This document shows, piece after piece, positions 1 through 7,854 of a DNA stretch of 46,002 bases (the first letter of the stretch is position 1; each line of letters begins with the position of its first letter). The notes under the pieces were generated by a model. That model made no database searches and was not told the origin of the DNA. It saw only the letters and a program-made list of their open reading frames with translations. Source of the stretch: Bacilli bacterium (GTDB lineage Bacteria > Bacillota_I > Bacilli_A > RFN20 > CAG-826); assembly GCA_024408085.1 (NCBI GenBank), contig JAKSVH010000008.1, forward strand, positions 1-46,002, given 5' to 3'. Position numbers and translations under genes: made by a program.

Positions 1-823
1 CTTGAACGGCTTCAACACCAAATCTTGTAGCAATAATACGATCATGTGCAGTTGGGCTACCACCTCTTTGGAGGTGACCAAGAACTTCTGCTCTACATTC
101 AATACCAGTTCTTTCAGTAACTTTCTTAGCAAAATCAAAGATATTTGGGAAAATCTTTTCAGAAACAATGACTAATGCGTGTTTTTTCTTACCACCCTTG
201 AGTGATTTAAGTTTATTAACAACATCTTCTTCAGTGTATGGGTGGTCATTTGAAATAACAATTTCAACACCTTCTGCTAAACCTGAGTAAAGTGCTAAAT
301 CACCACATTTATTACCCATAACTTCGATGAATGTGCATCTGGCGTGTGATGCTGAAGTATCTCTGATTTTATCAACACAATCGCATATTGTATTTTGGCA
401 TGTATCAAATCCGATACATTCTTGAGTTGAGCAAACATCATTATCGATTGATGCTGGAATACCAATTGTATGAATTCCTTTAGCTGCTAAATCTTTAGCA
501 CCTCTATAAGTTCCATCACCACCAATAACGATTAATGAATCAATACCGTATGATTCAAGTTGTTTAATAGCCATCTTTTGAATTGCTTCTTCCTTGAATT
601 CTGGAAGTCTAGCAGATCTAAGAATTGTACCACCTCTATTGATTGTGTCAGAAACAAAGTTTCTGTCAACTGGTTCAATACGACCTTCAACAAGTCCTTT
701 GAAACCTTCGTAGACAACGAACATTTCACAGCCTTGTTTAATTCCTGAACGAACAACAGCACGAACACAAGCGTTCATGCCTGGTGCGTCACCACCTGAA
801 GTTAAAACTGCAATTTTTGGCAT
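1..823 (-). CDS. pfkA: 6-phosphofructokinase, C-terminus off the left edge
   Basis: This gene encodes ATP-dependent 6-phosphofructokinase, which phosphorylates fructose 6-phosphate to fructose 1,6-bisphosphate in glycolysis. I translated about 274 residues, starting MPKIAVLTSGGDAPGMNACV. Visible family signatures are the N-terminal ATP loop GGDAPGMN, GGDGTYRGA (Gly at the position that is Asp in PPi-dependent enzymes), the catalytic IDND, FIEVMGNKCGD and GHLQRGGSPTAHDR. The last 40 or so residues lie outside the window. The start is fixed by AAAGGAG about 10 bases before the ATG. The usual PGTIDND is PASIDND here. Alanine is still a small residue at the PPi/ATP-discriminating site, so ATP use remains the best guess. 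It is monocistronic or the first gene of an operon, behind the adhE terminator. Confidence 0.95.
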   Translation of the reverse strand, partial: MPKIAVLTSGGDAPGMNACVRAVVRSGIKQGCEMFVVYEGFKGLVEGRIEPVDRNFVSDTINRGGTILRSARLPEFKEEAIQKMAIKQLESYGIDSLIVIGGDGTYRGAKDLAAKGIHTIGIPASIDNDVCSTQECIGFDTCQNTICDCVDKIRDTSASHARCTFIEVMGNKCGDLALYSGLAEGVEIVISNDHPYTEEDVVNKLKSLKGGKKKHALVIVSEKIFPNIFDFAKKVTERTGIECRAEVLGHLQRGGSPTAHDRIIATRFGVEAVQ

Positions 824-863
824 AGTTTTATAGCTCCTTTTTCTGAAAGATTAGCAATATAAT

Positions 864-897
864 AACACAAACAATTTATAATAAAATTGTAAGTGTT
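864..897. promoter_or_regulatory. 34-bp imperfect palindrome upstream of pfkA
   Basis: The arms AACACAAACAATTT (864-877) and AAATTGTAAGTGTT (884-897) match at 12 of 14 positions around a 6-base AT centre. The element lies about 40-75 bases before the pfkA start, in the expected promoter region. It is large and dyadic enough for a dimeric repressor, but the regulator is unknown and I do not recognise it as a Rex or CcpA site. Confidence 0.45.
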
Positions 898-904
898 ACC
901 AAGT

Positions 905-942
905 AAAAGAAAAATGAGGACTATGTCCTCATTTTATTTTTT
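905..942 (-). terminator. Intrinsic terminator after adhE
   Basis: A perfect 11-bp stem AAAATGAGGAC (911-921) / GTCCTCATTTT (925-935) with a 3-base loop. On the minus strand it is followed by TTTTCTTTTACTT. It ends the rex-adhE transcript before pfkA. Confidence 0.85.
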
Positions 943-952
943 CCTATAGGTT

Positions 953-3571
953 TTATAGGTTAAAACCTTTATAAGCTTGTTTCAAGATTACCTTCATGTC
1001 CTCAACCATTGGAACTCTTGGGTTTGCTGGTGAACATTGATCTTCGTATGCAAGCATAGCGATTCTGTCTAAGTGTTTGTTCCACTCTTTTTCATCAATG
1101 CCACATGCTTTGAAGTTCATATCAAGACCAATCTCTTTTCCAAGATCATCACATGCTTTAGCAAGTGATCTAACACCTTCTTCAGGAGTTTTTGCTGGTA
1201 AGCCAAGAAGTTTTGCAATTTCTTGATACTTCTTATCTGCACAATAATGATTGTATTTTGGCCAGACAGCAAGTTTGGTTGGAACTTGTCCATTGTACAT
1301 AATTACGTGTGGTAAGAGAATACCGCATGCTAAACCGTGTACAACGTGGAATTCAGCACCAACTTTATGAGCCATAGAGTGGGTCATTCCTAAGAAAGCG
1401 TTAGCAAATGCCATACCTGCAATTGTTGCAGCATTGTGCATTTTTTCACGTGCTTCTAAGTCATTTTTACCATCTTTAACTGCTCTTGGTAAGTACTCGA
1501 ATACGAGTTGAATAGCCTTTAAGGCTAAACCATCAGTAAAGTCACTTGCCATAACTGAAGTATAAGCTTCAATAGCGTGGGTTAATACGTCCATACCTGT
1601 CATAGCAGTTGGTCTTGCTGGAAGGTTTGTTGTAAATTCTGGATCAATAATTGCGACAGTTGGAGTTAAAGCGTAGTCTGCAAGAGGATATTTCTTGTTA
1701 TTTGCTTTATCTGAAATAACTGCGAATGGAGTAACTTCTGAACCTGTACCAGAGGTTGTTGGAATACAAATTAAACGAGATTTTGCTCCAAGTTCTGGAT
1801 ATTTAAAGGCTCTCTTACGAATATCCATGAATTTTTGTTTGATATCGTCGAAGTTAACTTCTGGGTGTTCATAGAACAACCACATACCTTTAGCAGCATC
1901 CATAACTGAACCACCACCAAGTGCAATAATTGCATCTGGTTGGAAGATTTTCATCATTTCAGTACCTTTTCTAACTGTTGAAATATCTGGATCTGGTTCA
2001 ACATCGCAGAATAACTGCATTGTAACTTTGTTACGTCTCATATTCAATTGATCTGCGATTTTCTTAAAGAAACCGAATTGAACCATTGAAGTATCGGTAA
2101 CAATAAAGACTTTATTTAAATCTTTACAGCTTTGTAAATATTGTATTGAATTGCGTTCGAAATAAATCTTACGCGGAACTTTAAACCACTGCACTGTATT
2201 TCTCCTTTTGCCAACTTTCTTGACATTTAATAGGTTAACGGCACTTACGTTACCGCCAATTGAGTTTTTACCATAACTACCACAACCAAGAGTCATACTT
2301 GGAAGGAAAGAGTTATAGACATTACCAATTCCACCAAAGGTGGATGGTGAATTCCAAATGATTCTCATAGCTTTACAATTTTCGCCATAAGCATCAGCCA
2401 TAGCTTGCTCTTTACAATGAATTGCAGCACTATGACCTAAACCATTAAATTCAACCATTTCGGCAGCGCGTTTAAAGCCTTCTTTGTCGTCTTTAACTTT
2501 GAAAACAGCTAATACTGGTGAGAGTTTTTCTCTTGAAATTGGTTCTTTTGGACCAACTTCTTTACATTCGACTGCTAAGACAGATGTGTCTGTTGGAACA
2601 TCAAATCCAGCTTGTTTTGCAATCCAAACTGCGGATTGACCAACAATAGCAGGATTTAACTTGCCTAGTTCAACATCTTTATCACCTTTGGCATAGCCAA
2701 ACATAAAGCGAGAAAGTTTAATCTTTTCTTCTGGAGAAACGAAATAAACTTTGAATCTCTTGAATGTATCCACTGCTTTTTTGTAAATTTCTTCATCAAT
2801 AATAACTGCTTGTTCTGAAGCACAAATCATACCGTTATCAAAAGATTTGGAAAGTGTGATGTCATTTACTGCTTGTTCAACATCACAAGATTTATTCATA
2901 TATGCAGGAACGTTACCTGCGCCAACACCCATTGCTGGTTTTCCGCAGCTATAAGCTGCAGTAACCATTGCGTTACCACCTGTTGCAAGAATTGTTGCAA
3001 CACCTGGGTGATGCATTAATGCGGTTGTAGCATCCATGCTTGGGTGCTCAATCCATTGAATACAATTCTTAGGTGCACCAGCTGCTTCCGCAGCTTCCTT
3101 CATAACAATTGCAGCTGCTTTTGAAGATTCTTGTGCGCTTGGGTGGAAACCAAAGATAATTGGGTTTCTAGTTTTCAAACAAATCAAAGATTTGAAAATG
3201 ACTGTTGAAGTTGGATTTGTAACAGGAGTAACGCCTGCAACGACACCAATTGGATCAGCAATTTCAGTAATACCAGTGACTGGATCTTCTGAAATGACAC
3301 CAACAGTCTTAAGGTGTCTCATGTTATTTTGAACGTATTCGCAAGCGAATAAGTTCTTGGTGGCTTTGTCTTCAAAGACACCACGTTTTGTTTCTTCAAC
3401 TGCTAATTGAGCTAAAGAACCATGATGATCAAGACCTGCGACACAGCATTTTGCAACAATGTGGTCTATTTGTTCTTGATCGAGAAGTAAAAATTCATCA
3501 AGTGCTTTTTGAGCGTTCTTAACAAGAGCATCTACTTCTTCTTGAGGACTTAAAATAGTTTCTTTTGCCAT
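953..3571 (-). CDS. adhE: Bifunctional acetaldehyde/alcohol dehydrogenase AdhE
   Basis: AdhE converts acetyl-CoA to acetaldehyde and then ethanol, oxidising two NADH, and in known bacteria forms cytoplasmic spirosomes. The 872-residue length is normal for full-length AdhE. Residues 1 to about 440 are the CoA-acylating aldehyde dehydrogenase, with catalytic Cys250 in NGMICASEQ and the NAD-site stretch GVGAGNVPAY. Residues from about 460 are the iron-dependent alcohol dehydrogenase, with GGGSVMDAAK, GTGSEVTPFAVISD, and the metal-ligand regions MDVLTHAIEAY and MTHSMAHKVGAEFHVVHG. The gene begins 3 bases after the rex stop, so the two are co-transcribed. With HydABC nearby, it indicates mixed ethanol/H2 fermentation. 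Confidence 0.98.
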   Translation of the reverse strand: MAKETILSPQEEVDALVKNAQKALDEFLLLDQEQIDHIVAKCCVAGLDHHGSLAQLAVEETKRGVFEDKATKNLFACEYVQNNMRHLKTVGVISEDPVTGITEIADPIGVVAGVTPVTNPTSTVIFKSLICLKTRNPIIFGFHPSAQESSKAAAIVMKEAAEAAGAPKNCIQWIEHPSMDATTALMHHPGVATILATGGNAMVTAAYSCGKPAMGVGAGNVPAYMNKSCDVEQAVNDITLSKSFDNGMICASEQAVIIDEEIYKKAVDTFKRFKVYFVSPEEKIKLSRFMFGYAKGDKDVELGKLNPAIVGQSAVWIAKQAGFDVPTDTSVLAVECKEVGPKEPISREKLSPVLAVFKVKDDKEGFKRAAEMVEFNGLGHSAAIHCKEQAMADAYGENCKAMRIIWNSPSTFGGIGNVYNSFLPSMTLGCGSYGKNSIGGNVSAVNLLNVKKVGKRRNTVQWFKVPRKIYFERNSIQYLQSCKDLNKVFIVTDTSMVQFGFFKKIADQLNMRRNKVTMQLFCDVEPDPDISTVRKGTEMMKIFQPDAIIALGGGSVMDAAKGMWLFYEHPEVNFDDIKQKFMDIRKRAFKYPELGAKSRLICIPTTSGTGSEVTPFAVISDKANNKKYPLADYALTPTVAIIDPEFTTNLPARPTAMTGMDVLTHAIEAYTSVMASDFTDGLALKAIQLVFEYLPRAVKDGKNDLEAREKMHNAATIAGMAFANAFLGMTHSMAHKVGAEFHVVHGLACGILLPHVIMYNGQVPTKLAVWPKYNHYCADKKYQEIAKLLGLPAKTPEEGVRSLAKACDDLGKEIGLDMNFKACGIDEKEWNKHLDRIAMLAYEDQCSPANPRVPMVEDMKVILKQAYKGFNL

Positions 3572-3574
3572 ACA

Positions 3575-4201
3575 CTATTCTCCTTTATTTAATTTATGTG
3601 AAAGTATTGCAAGAGAAGATGCTAAGTTAACATTTTCTACTACAACACTATCAGGAACATCTAAACGTACTGGAACATAGTTCCAAATTCCTTTAATTCC
3701 GCCTTTAACAAGTTTCTTTGCAACTTGATTTACAACACTTGCTGGAACAGTAAGAATTGCAATTTTAGCATTTAAAAGTGGCAACACGGATTCAATTTCC
3801 TTCATGTCGTAAATATGTTTATGATTGACTTGTGTGCCAATTAAGGATTTATCAACATCAAAACCAGCAATGATATCTAAGCCATATTTTTCAAAGCCTT
3901 TATAGTTTAAAAAAGCTTGGCCTAAATGACCACAGCCAATAACTACTGCTTTTGTGGAATCTTTATAACCTAAGAAATTTCCAATGTCTTGAATTAATTC
4001 AAGAACATCACGACCTGATTTAGGTTTTCCTTCTCTTGAAGTTACAACTTGAAGATCTTTTCTAACCTGTTCTTCAGAAAGTTGTAAAGCTCTAGCAATA
4101 GCTGGAGCTGAAATATTTTTAACACCCGAATCTCTTAAAATGAATAAATATCTTAAGTAAATCGGGTATCTTTCTAGTTGTCTCTTTGAAATCTTTGTCA
4201 T
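3575..4201 (-). CDS. rex: Redox-sensing transcriptional repressor Rex
   Basis: Rex is a dimeric repressor that binds DNA when NAD+ is high and lets go on NADH, controlling fermentative genes. The protein has 208 residues, the usual length. Residues 1-75 form the winged helix (RYPIYLRYLFIL, SAPAIARALQLSEEQVRKDL), and the NAD-binding Rossmann fold starts at AVVIGCGHLGQAFLNY. Its position directly in front of adhE suggests that adhE is a target and that the operon is autoregulated. I could not find a clean Rex palindrome upstream; only one TGTTAA half-site is visible near 4225. The ATG has no clear Shine-Dalgarno sequence. Confidence 0.95.
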   Translation of the reverse strand: MTKISKRQLERYPIYLRYLFILRDSGVKNISAPAIARALQLSEEQVRKDLQVVTSREGKPKSGRDVLELIQDIGNFLGYKDSTKAVVIGCGHLGQAFLNYKGFEKYGLDIIAGFDVDKSLIGTQVNHKHIYDMKEIESVLPLLNAKIAILTVPASVVNQVAKKLVKGGIKGIWNYVPVRLDVPDSVVVENVNLASSLAILSHKLNKGE

Positions 4202-4239
4202 ATTTATCGGTAATTTTATACTGATTTAACAGCAATAAT

Positions 4240-4269
4240 ATTATACGCACAAGAAAATAAATAAATCAA
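4240..4269 (-). promoter_or_regulatory. Probable rex-adhE promoter
   Basis: On the minus strand there is a -35 TTGATT (4269-4264), an 18-base spacer and a perfect -10 TATAAT (4245-4240). The predicted transcript starts near 4233, giving a leader of about 30 bases. A direct repeat TACTGAT flanks it at 4219-4225 and 4278-4284. Confidence 0.6.
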
Positions 4270-4301
4270 TATTTTTTTACTGATATATTTTATTAAAAGA
4301 A

Positions 4302-4325
4302 AAGACCTCGATAAAGAGGTCTCTT
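4302..4325 (-). terminator. Intrinsic terminator after the metallo-hydrolase gene
   Basis: Stem AGACCTC (4303-4309) / GAGGTCT (4316-4322), 6-base loop, followed on the minus strand by TTTCTTTTAATA. Confidence 0.8.
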
Positions 4326-4333
4326 CATCTAAA

Positions 4334-5449
4334 CTAACTATTTGGCCAAGTTCGATGAGCTTTAAACCAATCTGTATCCTTTAGAATAGTGTCATTATTT
4401 GAACCATGAATTTCATAATCTACACCATTTTTACATTTAAATGTAATATTTCCGTTCATTGGTTGATAAACTTTATCTTGATACGAGGCTGTGACATAAA
4501 TTTTATCGGTATGTTTTGCCATTCTATCAATAGTGATTTGATTTGGGAATAATGCTGGATTAGAAGCATATTCATCACTACCACAGCAAGTACAAATACA
4601 AATGTTGTCTGGAGTGATTACATCTAATAAGCAGTCATTATTTGAAGTTTCAGAACCATGGTGTCCACCCTTAAATAATTCGCAATGAGGTAGGTTGTTT
4701 TTAGCGACTAGTGATTCTTCACCGCTCTTTTCAAGGTCACCAGTAAACAAATAATGGTTATCACCTTGACTTAATAAAGCACAAACAGAATAGTTATTTT
4801 CTGTAGAAGATTTTTCATAATAATATTTTTGGTCTAAGATTTCTAAATAAATCTTATCATCTAAAGTAAATGGATTTCTAACACATTCTGAAGCTTTATA
4901 AACCTTAGTTCCTTTACTTTTTAGGGTTTCTACTTTTGTGCAATATTCACTATAAAGAGTACTTGTTGTATCAGCTCTATCAAATTGAATAAGAGTACCA
5001 ATATCAAAATGATCAAAAATTCCACCATGAGCATTTTTTCCGGTTGTACCAACAAATCCAGCAATATGGTCTTCATGAGCATGAGTCGCGATTACGTATT
5101 CAATCTTGTTGTCGCTCATTCTTTCTTTCATAAAGTTTTCAATAGTTTCAGCACTACTTCTTCTACTGCCAGCATCAATTAAAATGTCAACATTTCCAAC
5201 TTGAATGAATGTTGAATCACCAATTCTATCATTTCCTAATTCTAGGAAATTAATTTGAACTTCACCACTTTCGATAGGCTCATGTTTATGTTCGTGACTC
5301 TTCTTGTAAAGTACATAAGCGCCAACGCCAATTGCTGCAATAACAATAAAGATTACTAATGCTATTGCAAAAACTTTAGGATTTTTCTTCGCAAACTTCT
5401 TAATTTGTTTTTGCTGTTTCTTTGTTAATACTTGTTTTTTCTTCGCCAT
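4334..5449 (-). CDS. Membrane-anchored ComEC-like metallo-beta-lactamase-fold hydrolase
   Basis: The 371-residue protein has a Lys-rich cytoplasmic start, one transmembrane helix at about 27-48, and an extracellular metallo-hydrolase domain. The metal motif HAHEDH is at 123-128. Later LLSQGDNHYLFTGDLEKSGE and ELFKGGHHGSETSNND match the second metal region. This order matches the C-terminal domain of the competence protein ComEC, which in that family may degrade one DNA strand. The competence-channel and OB parts of ComEC are absent, so it is a stand-alone exported hydrolase. Nuclease or phosphodiesterase activity is inference. There is no Shine-Dalgarno; the promoter lies inside the preceding terminator and the mRNA is nearly leaderless. 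Confidence 0.85.
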   Translation of the reverse strand: MAKKKQVLTKKQQKQIKKFAKKNPKVFAIALVIFIVIAAIGVGAYVLYKKSHEHKHEPIESGEVQINFLELGNDRIGDSTFIQVGNVDILIDAGSRRSSAETIENFMKERMSDNKIEYVIATHAHEDHIAGFVGTTGKNAHGGIFDHFDIGTLIQFDRADTTSTLYSEYCTKVETLKSKGTKVYKASECVRNPFTLDDKIYLEILDQKYYYEKSSTENNYSVCALLSQGDNHYLFTGDLEKSGEESLVAKNNLPHCELFKGGHHGSETSNNDCLLDVITPDNICICTCCGSDEYASNPALFPNQITIDRMAKHTDKIYVTASYQDKVYQPMNGNITFKCKNGVDYEIHGSNNDTILKDTDWFKAHRTWPNS

Positions 5450-5458
5450 AATACAAAT

Positions 5459-5487
5459 ATTTTATATAAAAAAGCCATCTAATTCAA
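5459..5487 (-). promoter_or_regulatory. Promoter overlapping the upstream terminator
   Basis: On the minus strand: -35 TTGAAT (5487-5482), spacer of exactly 17 bases, -10 TAAAAT (5464-5459), then 9 bases to the ATG of the metallo-hydrolase. The -35 sits in the loop and arm of the terminator hairpin, and the U-tract forms part of the spacer. The transcript would carry only 2-3 untranslated bases. Confidence 0.6.
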
Positions 5488-5495
5488 GATGGCTT
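5472..5495 (-). terminator. Intrinsic terminator after the 155-residue gene
   Basis: Stem AAGCCATCT (5472-5480) / AGATGGCTT (5487-5495), loop AATTCA, followed on the minus strand by TTTTATATAAA. Confidence 0.8.
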
Positions 5496-5514
5496 GTTAG
5501 AAATAATTAAAGAG

Positions 5515-5982
5515 TTATTTAAAATAGAGACCACACATCTCAATAATCAAATGTTCAAAGTCTGAACTTGGAAAACCATCACAATAAACAATGCCACAAG
5601 CTAATCTTACTATTTCTTCAAAAATATCAGCTGGTTCTCTTAAAATCTTACTAATCATAGGTTTAACAAAAAATCTATCTTTTCCGTTATCAGTAATTTC
5701 ATAAAATTTATCATCTGAAAATTCTTCTTCACTAAGATTATAAATTCTTCGATAAAGCTTTTGCATAAGTAAATAAGAATTACCATTATACGAAACAAAT
5801 AATTTAAATAAATTATTTATAAAATCAGTTTGTTCTTGTTTATTCATGTTTTTCTTTTTCTCATGAAATGAATTAATTTTATCAACAGAAGCTTTGCATT
5901 TTAAAACTAATTCATCAAGTTCGTTATGAACAAATTCTTTTTTAATTTCAAGATAATCAAAAGTAGGATTTTTGTGTGCCAT
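5515..5982 (-). CDS. Hypothetical 155-residue helical protein
   Basis: I do not recognise this protein. It is soluble, charged and predicted mostly helical, with no signal peptide or membrane segment. A Lys/Glu-rich N-terminal half (KKEFVHNELDELVLK, HEKKKNMNKQEQ) is followed by a more hydrophobic end (IFEEIVRLACGIVYCDGF). It lies between two terminators with near-identical stems, so it is monocistronic. A TATAAT box on the minus strand near 6017-6012 could be its -10. The coding frame is clean and codon use matches the neighbours. Confidence 0.7.
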   Translation of the reverse strand: MAHKNPTFDYLEIKKEFVHNELDELVLKCKASVDKINSFHEKKKNMNKQEQTDFINNLFKLFVSYNGNSYLLMQKLYRRIYNLSEEEFSDDKFYEITDNGKDRFFVKPMISKILREPADIFEEIVRLACGIVYCDGFPSSDFEHLIIEMCGLYFK

Positions 5983-6032
5983 AGAAATTATTAAACTTTC
6001 TTCTTTAATTATATAAAATAATTATCAAAAAT

Positions 6033-6057
6033 AAAAGCCATCAAATAGATGGCTTAA
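6033..6057 (-). terminator. Intrinsic terminator after hydA
   Basis: Stem AAGCCATC (6035-6042) / GATGGCTT (6048-6055), loop AAATA, followed on the minus strand by a T-rich run. It ends the hydCBA operon. The stem sequence is nearly the same as the terminator at 5472-5495. Confidence 0.8.
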
Positions 6058-6065
6058 ATTTGTAA

Positions 6066-7841
6066 TTACTTAACTGGGAATTTTTCTCTATTCTTGTTGT
6101 AAGTTGTATGGAGTAATTTCTCAGAAAGTTCACCACATGGTTCACCAAGGAAGTCTGCATAGATTTTCTTGATGTCTGGGTTATTGTGAGATTGTCTAAT
6201 TGGTTGACGTTCATCTTCAGCATAGAGGACTGCTGCACGTTTTGCACGATATGTTTCACGAATATCAGCATCTTCATTTGGAAGGAACATTGGTTTGACG
6301 TATGGTTGACCACCGCCATTGATACATCCACCTGGGCAACCCATGATTTCAATGAATGCATATGGTGATTTGCCTTCCTTGATTTGATCAAGTAAGACTT
6401 TAGCATTCTTCATGCCTGATGCCATAGCAACCTTTAAGGTTGTACCATTGATATCAATTGATGCTTCTCTAACACCTTCAAGTCCACGAACAGCTTCAAA
6501 GTTGATCTTTTCGTGTTCTTTACCAGTTAAGATGAAGTAAGCAGTACGAAGTGCTGCTTCCATAACACCACCAGTAACACCAAAGATAACGCCAGCACCT
6601 GTGTATTGGCCAAGTAAATCTTGATCCCAATCTTCATCTTCTGGGAGCATCTTCCAGTTGATACCAGCACGTTTAATCATCTTAGCGAGTTCGCGTGTTG
6701 TTAAAACTGCATCGACATCTCTAATGCCATCAACTTCCATTTCTTTACGAGTTTTCTCGTATTTCTTTGCTGTACATGGCATGACTGAAACAACATAAAT
6801 GTCTTTTGGATCAATACCATTTGCTTTAGCAAAGTATGATTTGGTGATAGCACCTTGCATTTGGTGTGGGCTCTTACAAGTTGACATATTTGGGATGACT
6901 TCTGGATAGAAATATTCCATATAGTTAACCCAACCTGGTGAACAGGATGTAATTTGTGGGAGAACTCCACCATTTTTAATTCTGTTAAGAAGTTCTGTGC
7001 CTTCTTCCATGATTGTTAAGTCAGCTGCAAAGTTGACGTCGAATACACGTTTGAATCCGAGACGTTTGCATGCTGCAATCATCTTCTTGGTACCATTGGT
7101 ACCAATCTTTTCGCCAAATTCTTCAGCGATAGCGGCACGAACAGCTGGTGCAACTTGGCAGACAACGAACTTGCCAGCCTTCATAGCTGCATCAACATTT
7201 GCGATTTCGCTCTTCTCGAGTAATGCGCCTGTTGGACAAACGAGTACACATTGTCCACATTGCATACATGGAGATTCTGCGAATGATCTATTTTGGGCTG
7301 GAGCAACGATAGTTTTGAAACCGCGTTTTTCAAAGCCTAAAATTCCAATACCTTGAGCATCTTTACATGCTTCAATACAACGACCACAAAGAATACATTT
7401 TCCAGTATTACGAATAATACCTGGAGCAACTTCATCAATTGTTGCTGGTGATTGTTCGCCTAAGAATTTTTGATCTCTGGCACCAACCATTTTTGCAACT
7501 TCAAGAAGTTCACAATGTCCGTTCTTTTCACATTGTAAACAATTCTTTTGGTGGTTAGAAAGAAGTAATTCTACAGAATTTCTTCTTGCTTCCATTGCTT
7601 TTTGGGAAGAAATGATAATTTCCATTCCTTCATTAACTGGGTAAACACAAGAAGCTACAAGACCTCTTGCACCGACAACTTCCACTAAACAAACTCTGCA
7701 GCTTGCAAGTGAACATTTACCATGATTCCATGAACATAAGGATGGAATATTATAACCACATTTGCGGCATGCTTCTAAAACAGTTAAATTGTCTTCAACT
7801 TGATAGGATTTACCTTCAATTTTAATATTAACTAAAGCCAT
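6066..7841 (-). CDS. hydA: [FeFe]-hydrogenase catalytic subunit (HydA/HndD type)
   Basis: This is the H2-forming subunit of a trimeric, probably electron-bifurcating hydrogenase. The 591 residues read in order: N-terminal [2Fe-2S] domain (C36, C48, C51, C65; an extra C43), His-Cys cluster H97/C101/C104/C110, two [4Fe-4S] motifs (CILCGRCIEAC; CMQCGQCVLVC), then the H-cluster domain with L1 TSCSPGW at 298-304, L2 MPCTAKK and L3 GCPGGCINGGGQ, ending in the small-subunit-like tail. L1 has Ser301 where many enzymes have the proton-relay Cys. An AGGAGG site precedes the ATG, which lies 13 bases after hydB. The HydE/F/G maturases are not in this window. Confidence 0.97.
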   Translation of the reverse strand: MALVNIKIEGKSYQVEDNLTVLEACRKCGYNIPSLCSWNHGKCSLASCRVCLVEVVGARGLVASCVYPVNEGMEIIISSQKAMEARRNSVELLLSNHQKNCLQCEKNGHCELLEVAKMVGARDQKFLGEQSPATIDEVAPGIIRNTGKCILCGRCIEACKDAQGIGILGFEKRGFKTIVAPAQNRSFAESPCMQCGQCVLVCPTGALLEKSEIANVDAAMKAGKFVVCQVAPAVRAAIAEEFGEKIGTNGTKKMIAACKRLGFKRVFDVNFAADLTIMEEGTELLNRIKNGGVLPQITSCSPGWVNYMEYFYPEVIPNMSTCKSPHQMQGAITKSYFAKANGIDPKDIYVVSVMPCTAKKYEKTRKEMEVDGIRDVDAVLTTRELAKMIKRAGINWKMLPEDEDWDQDLLGQYTGAGVIFGVTGGVMEAALRTAYFILTGKEHEKINFEAVRGLEGVREASIDINGTTLKVAMASGMKNAKVLLDQIKEGKSPYAFIEIMGCPGGCINGGGQPYVKPMFLPNEDADIRETYRAKRAAVLYAEDERQPIRQSHNNPDIKKIYADFLGEPCGELSEKLLHTTYNKNREKFPVK

Positions 7842-7854
7842 TGTTCATTCCTCC

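Noticed and set aside
4202-4330. Rex operator upstream of rex
   Set aside because: Only a TGTTAA half-site was seen; no dyad close to TTGTTAANNNNTTAACAA or TTGTGAANNNNNNTTCACAA.
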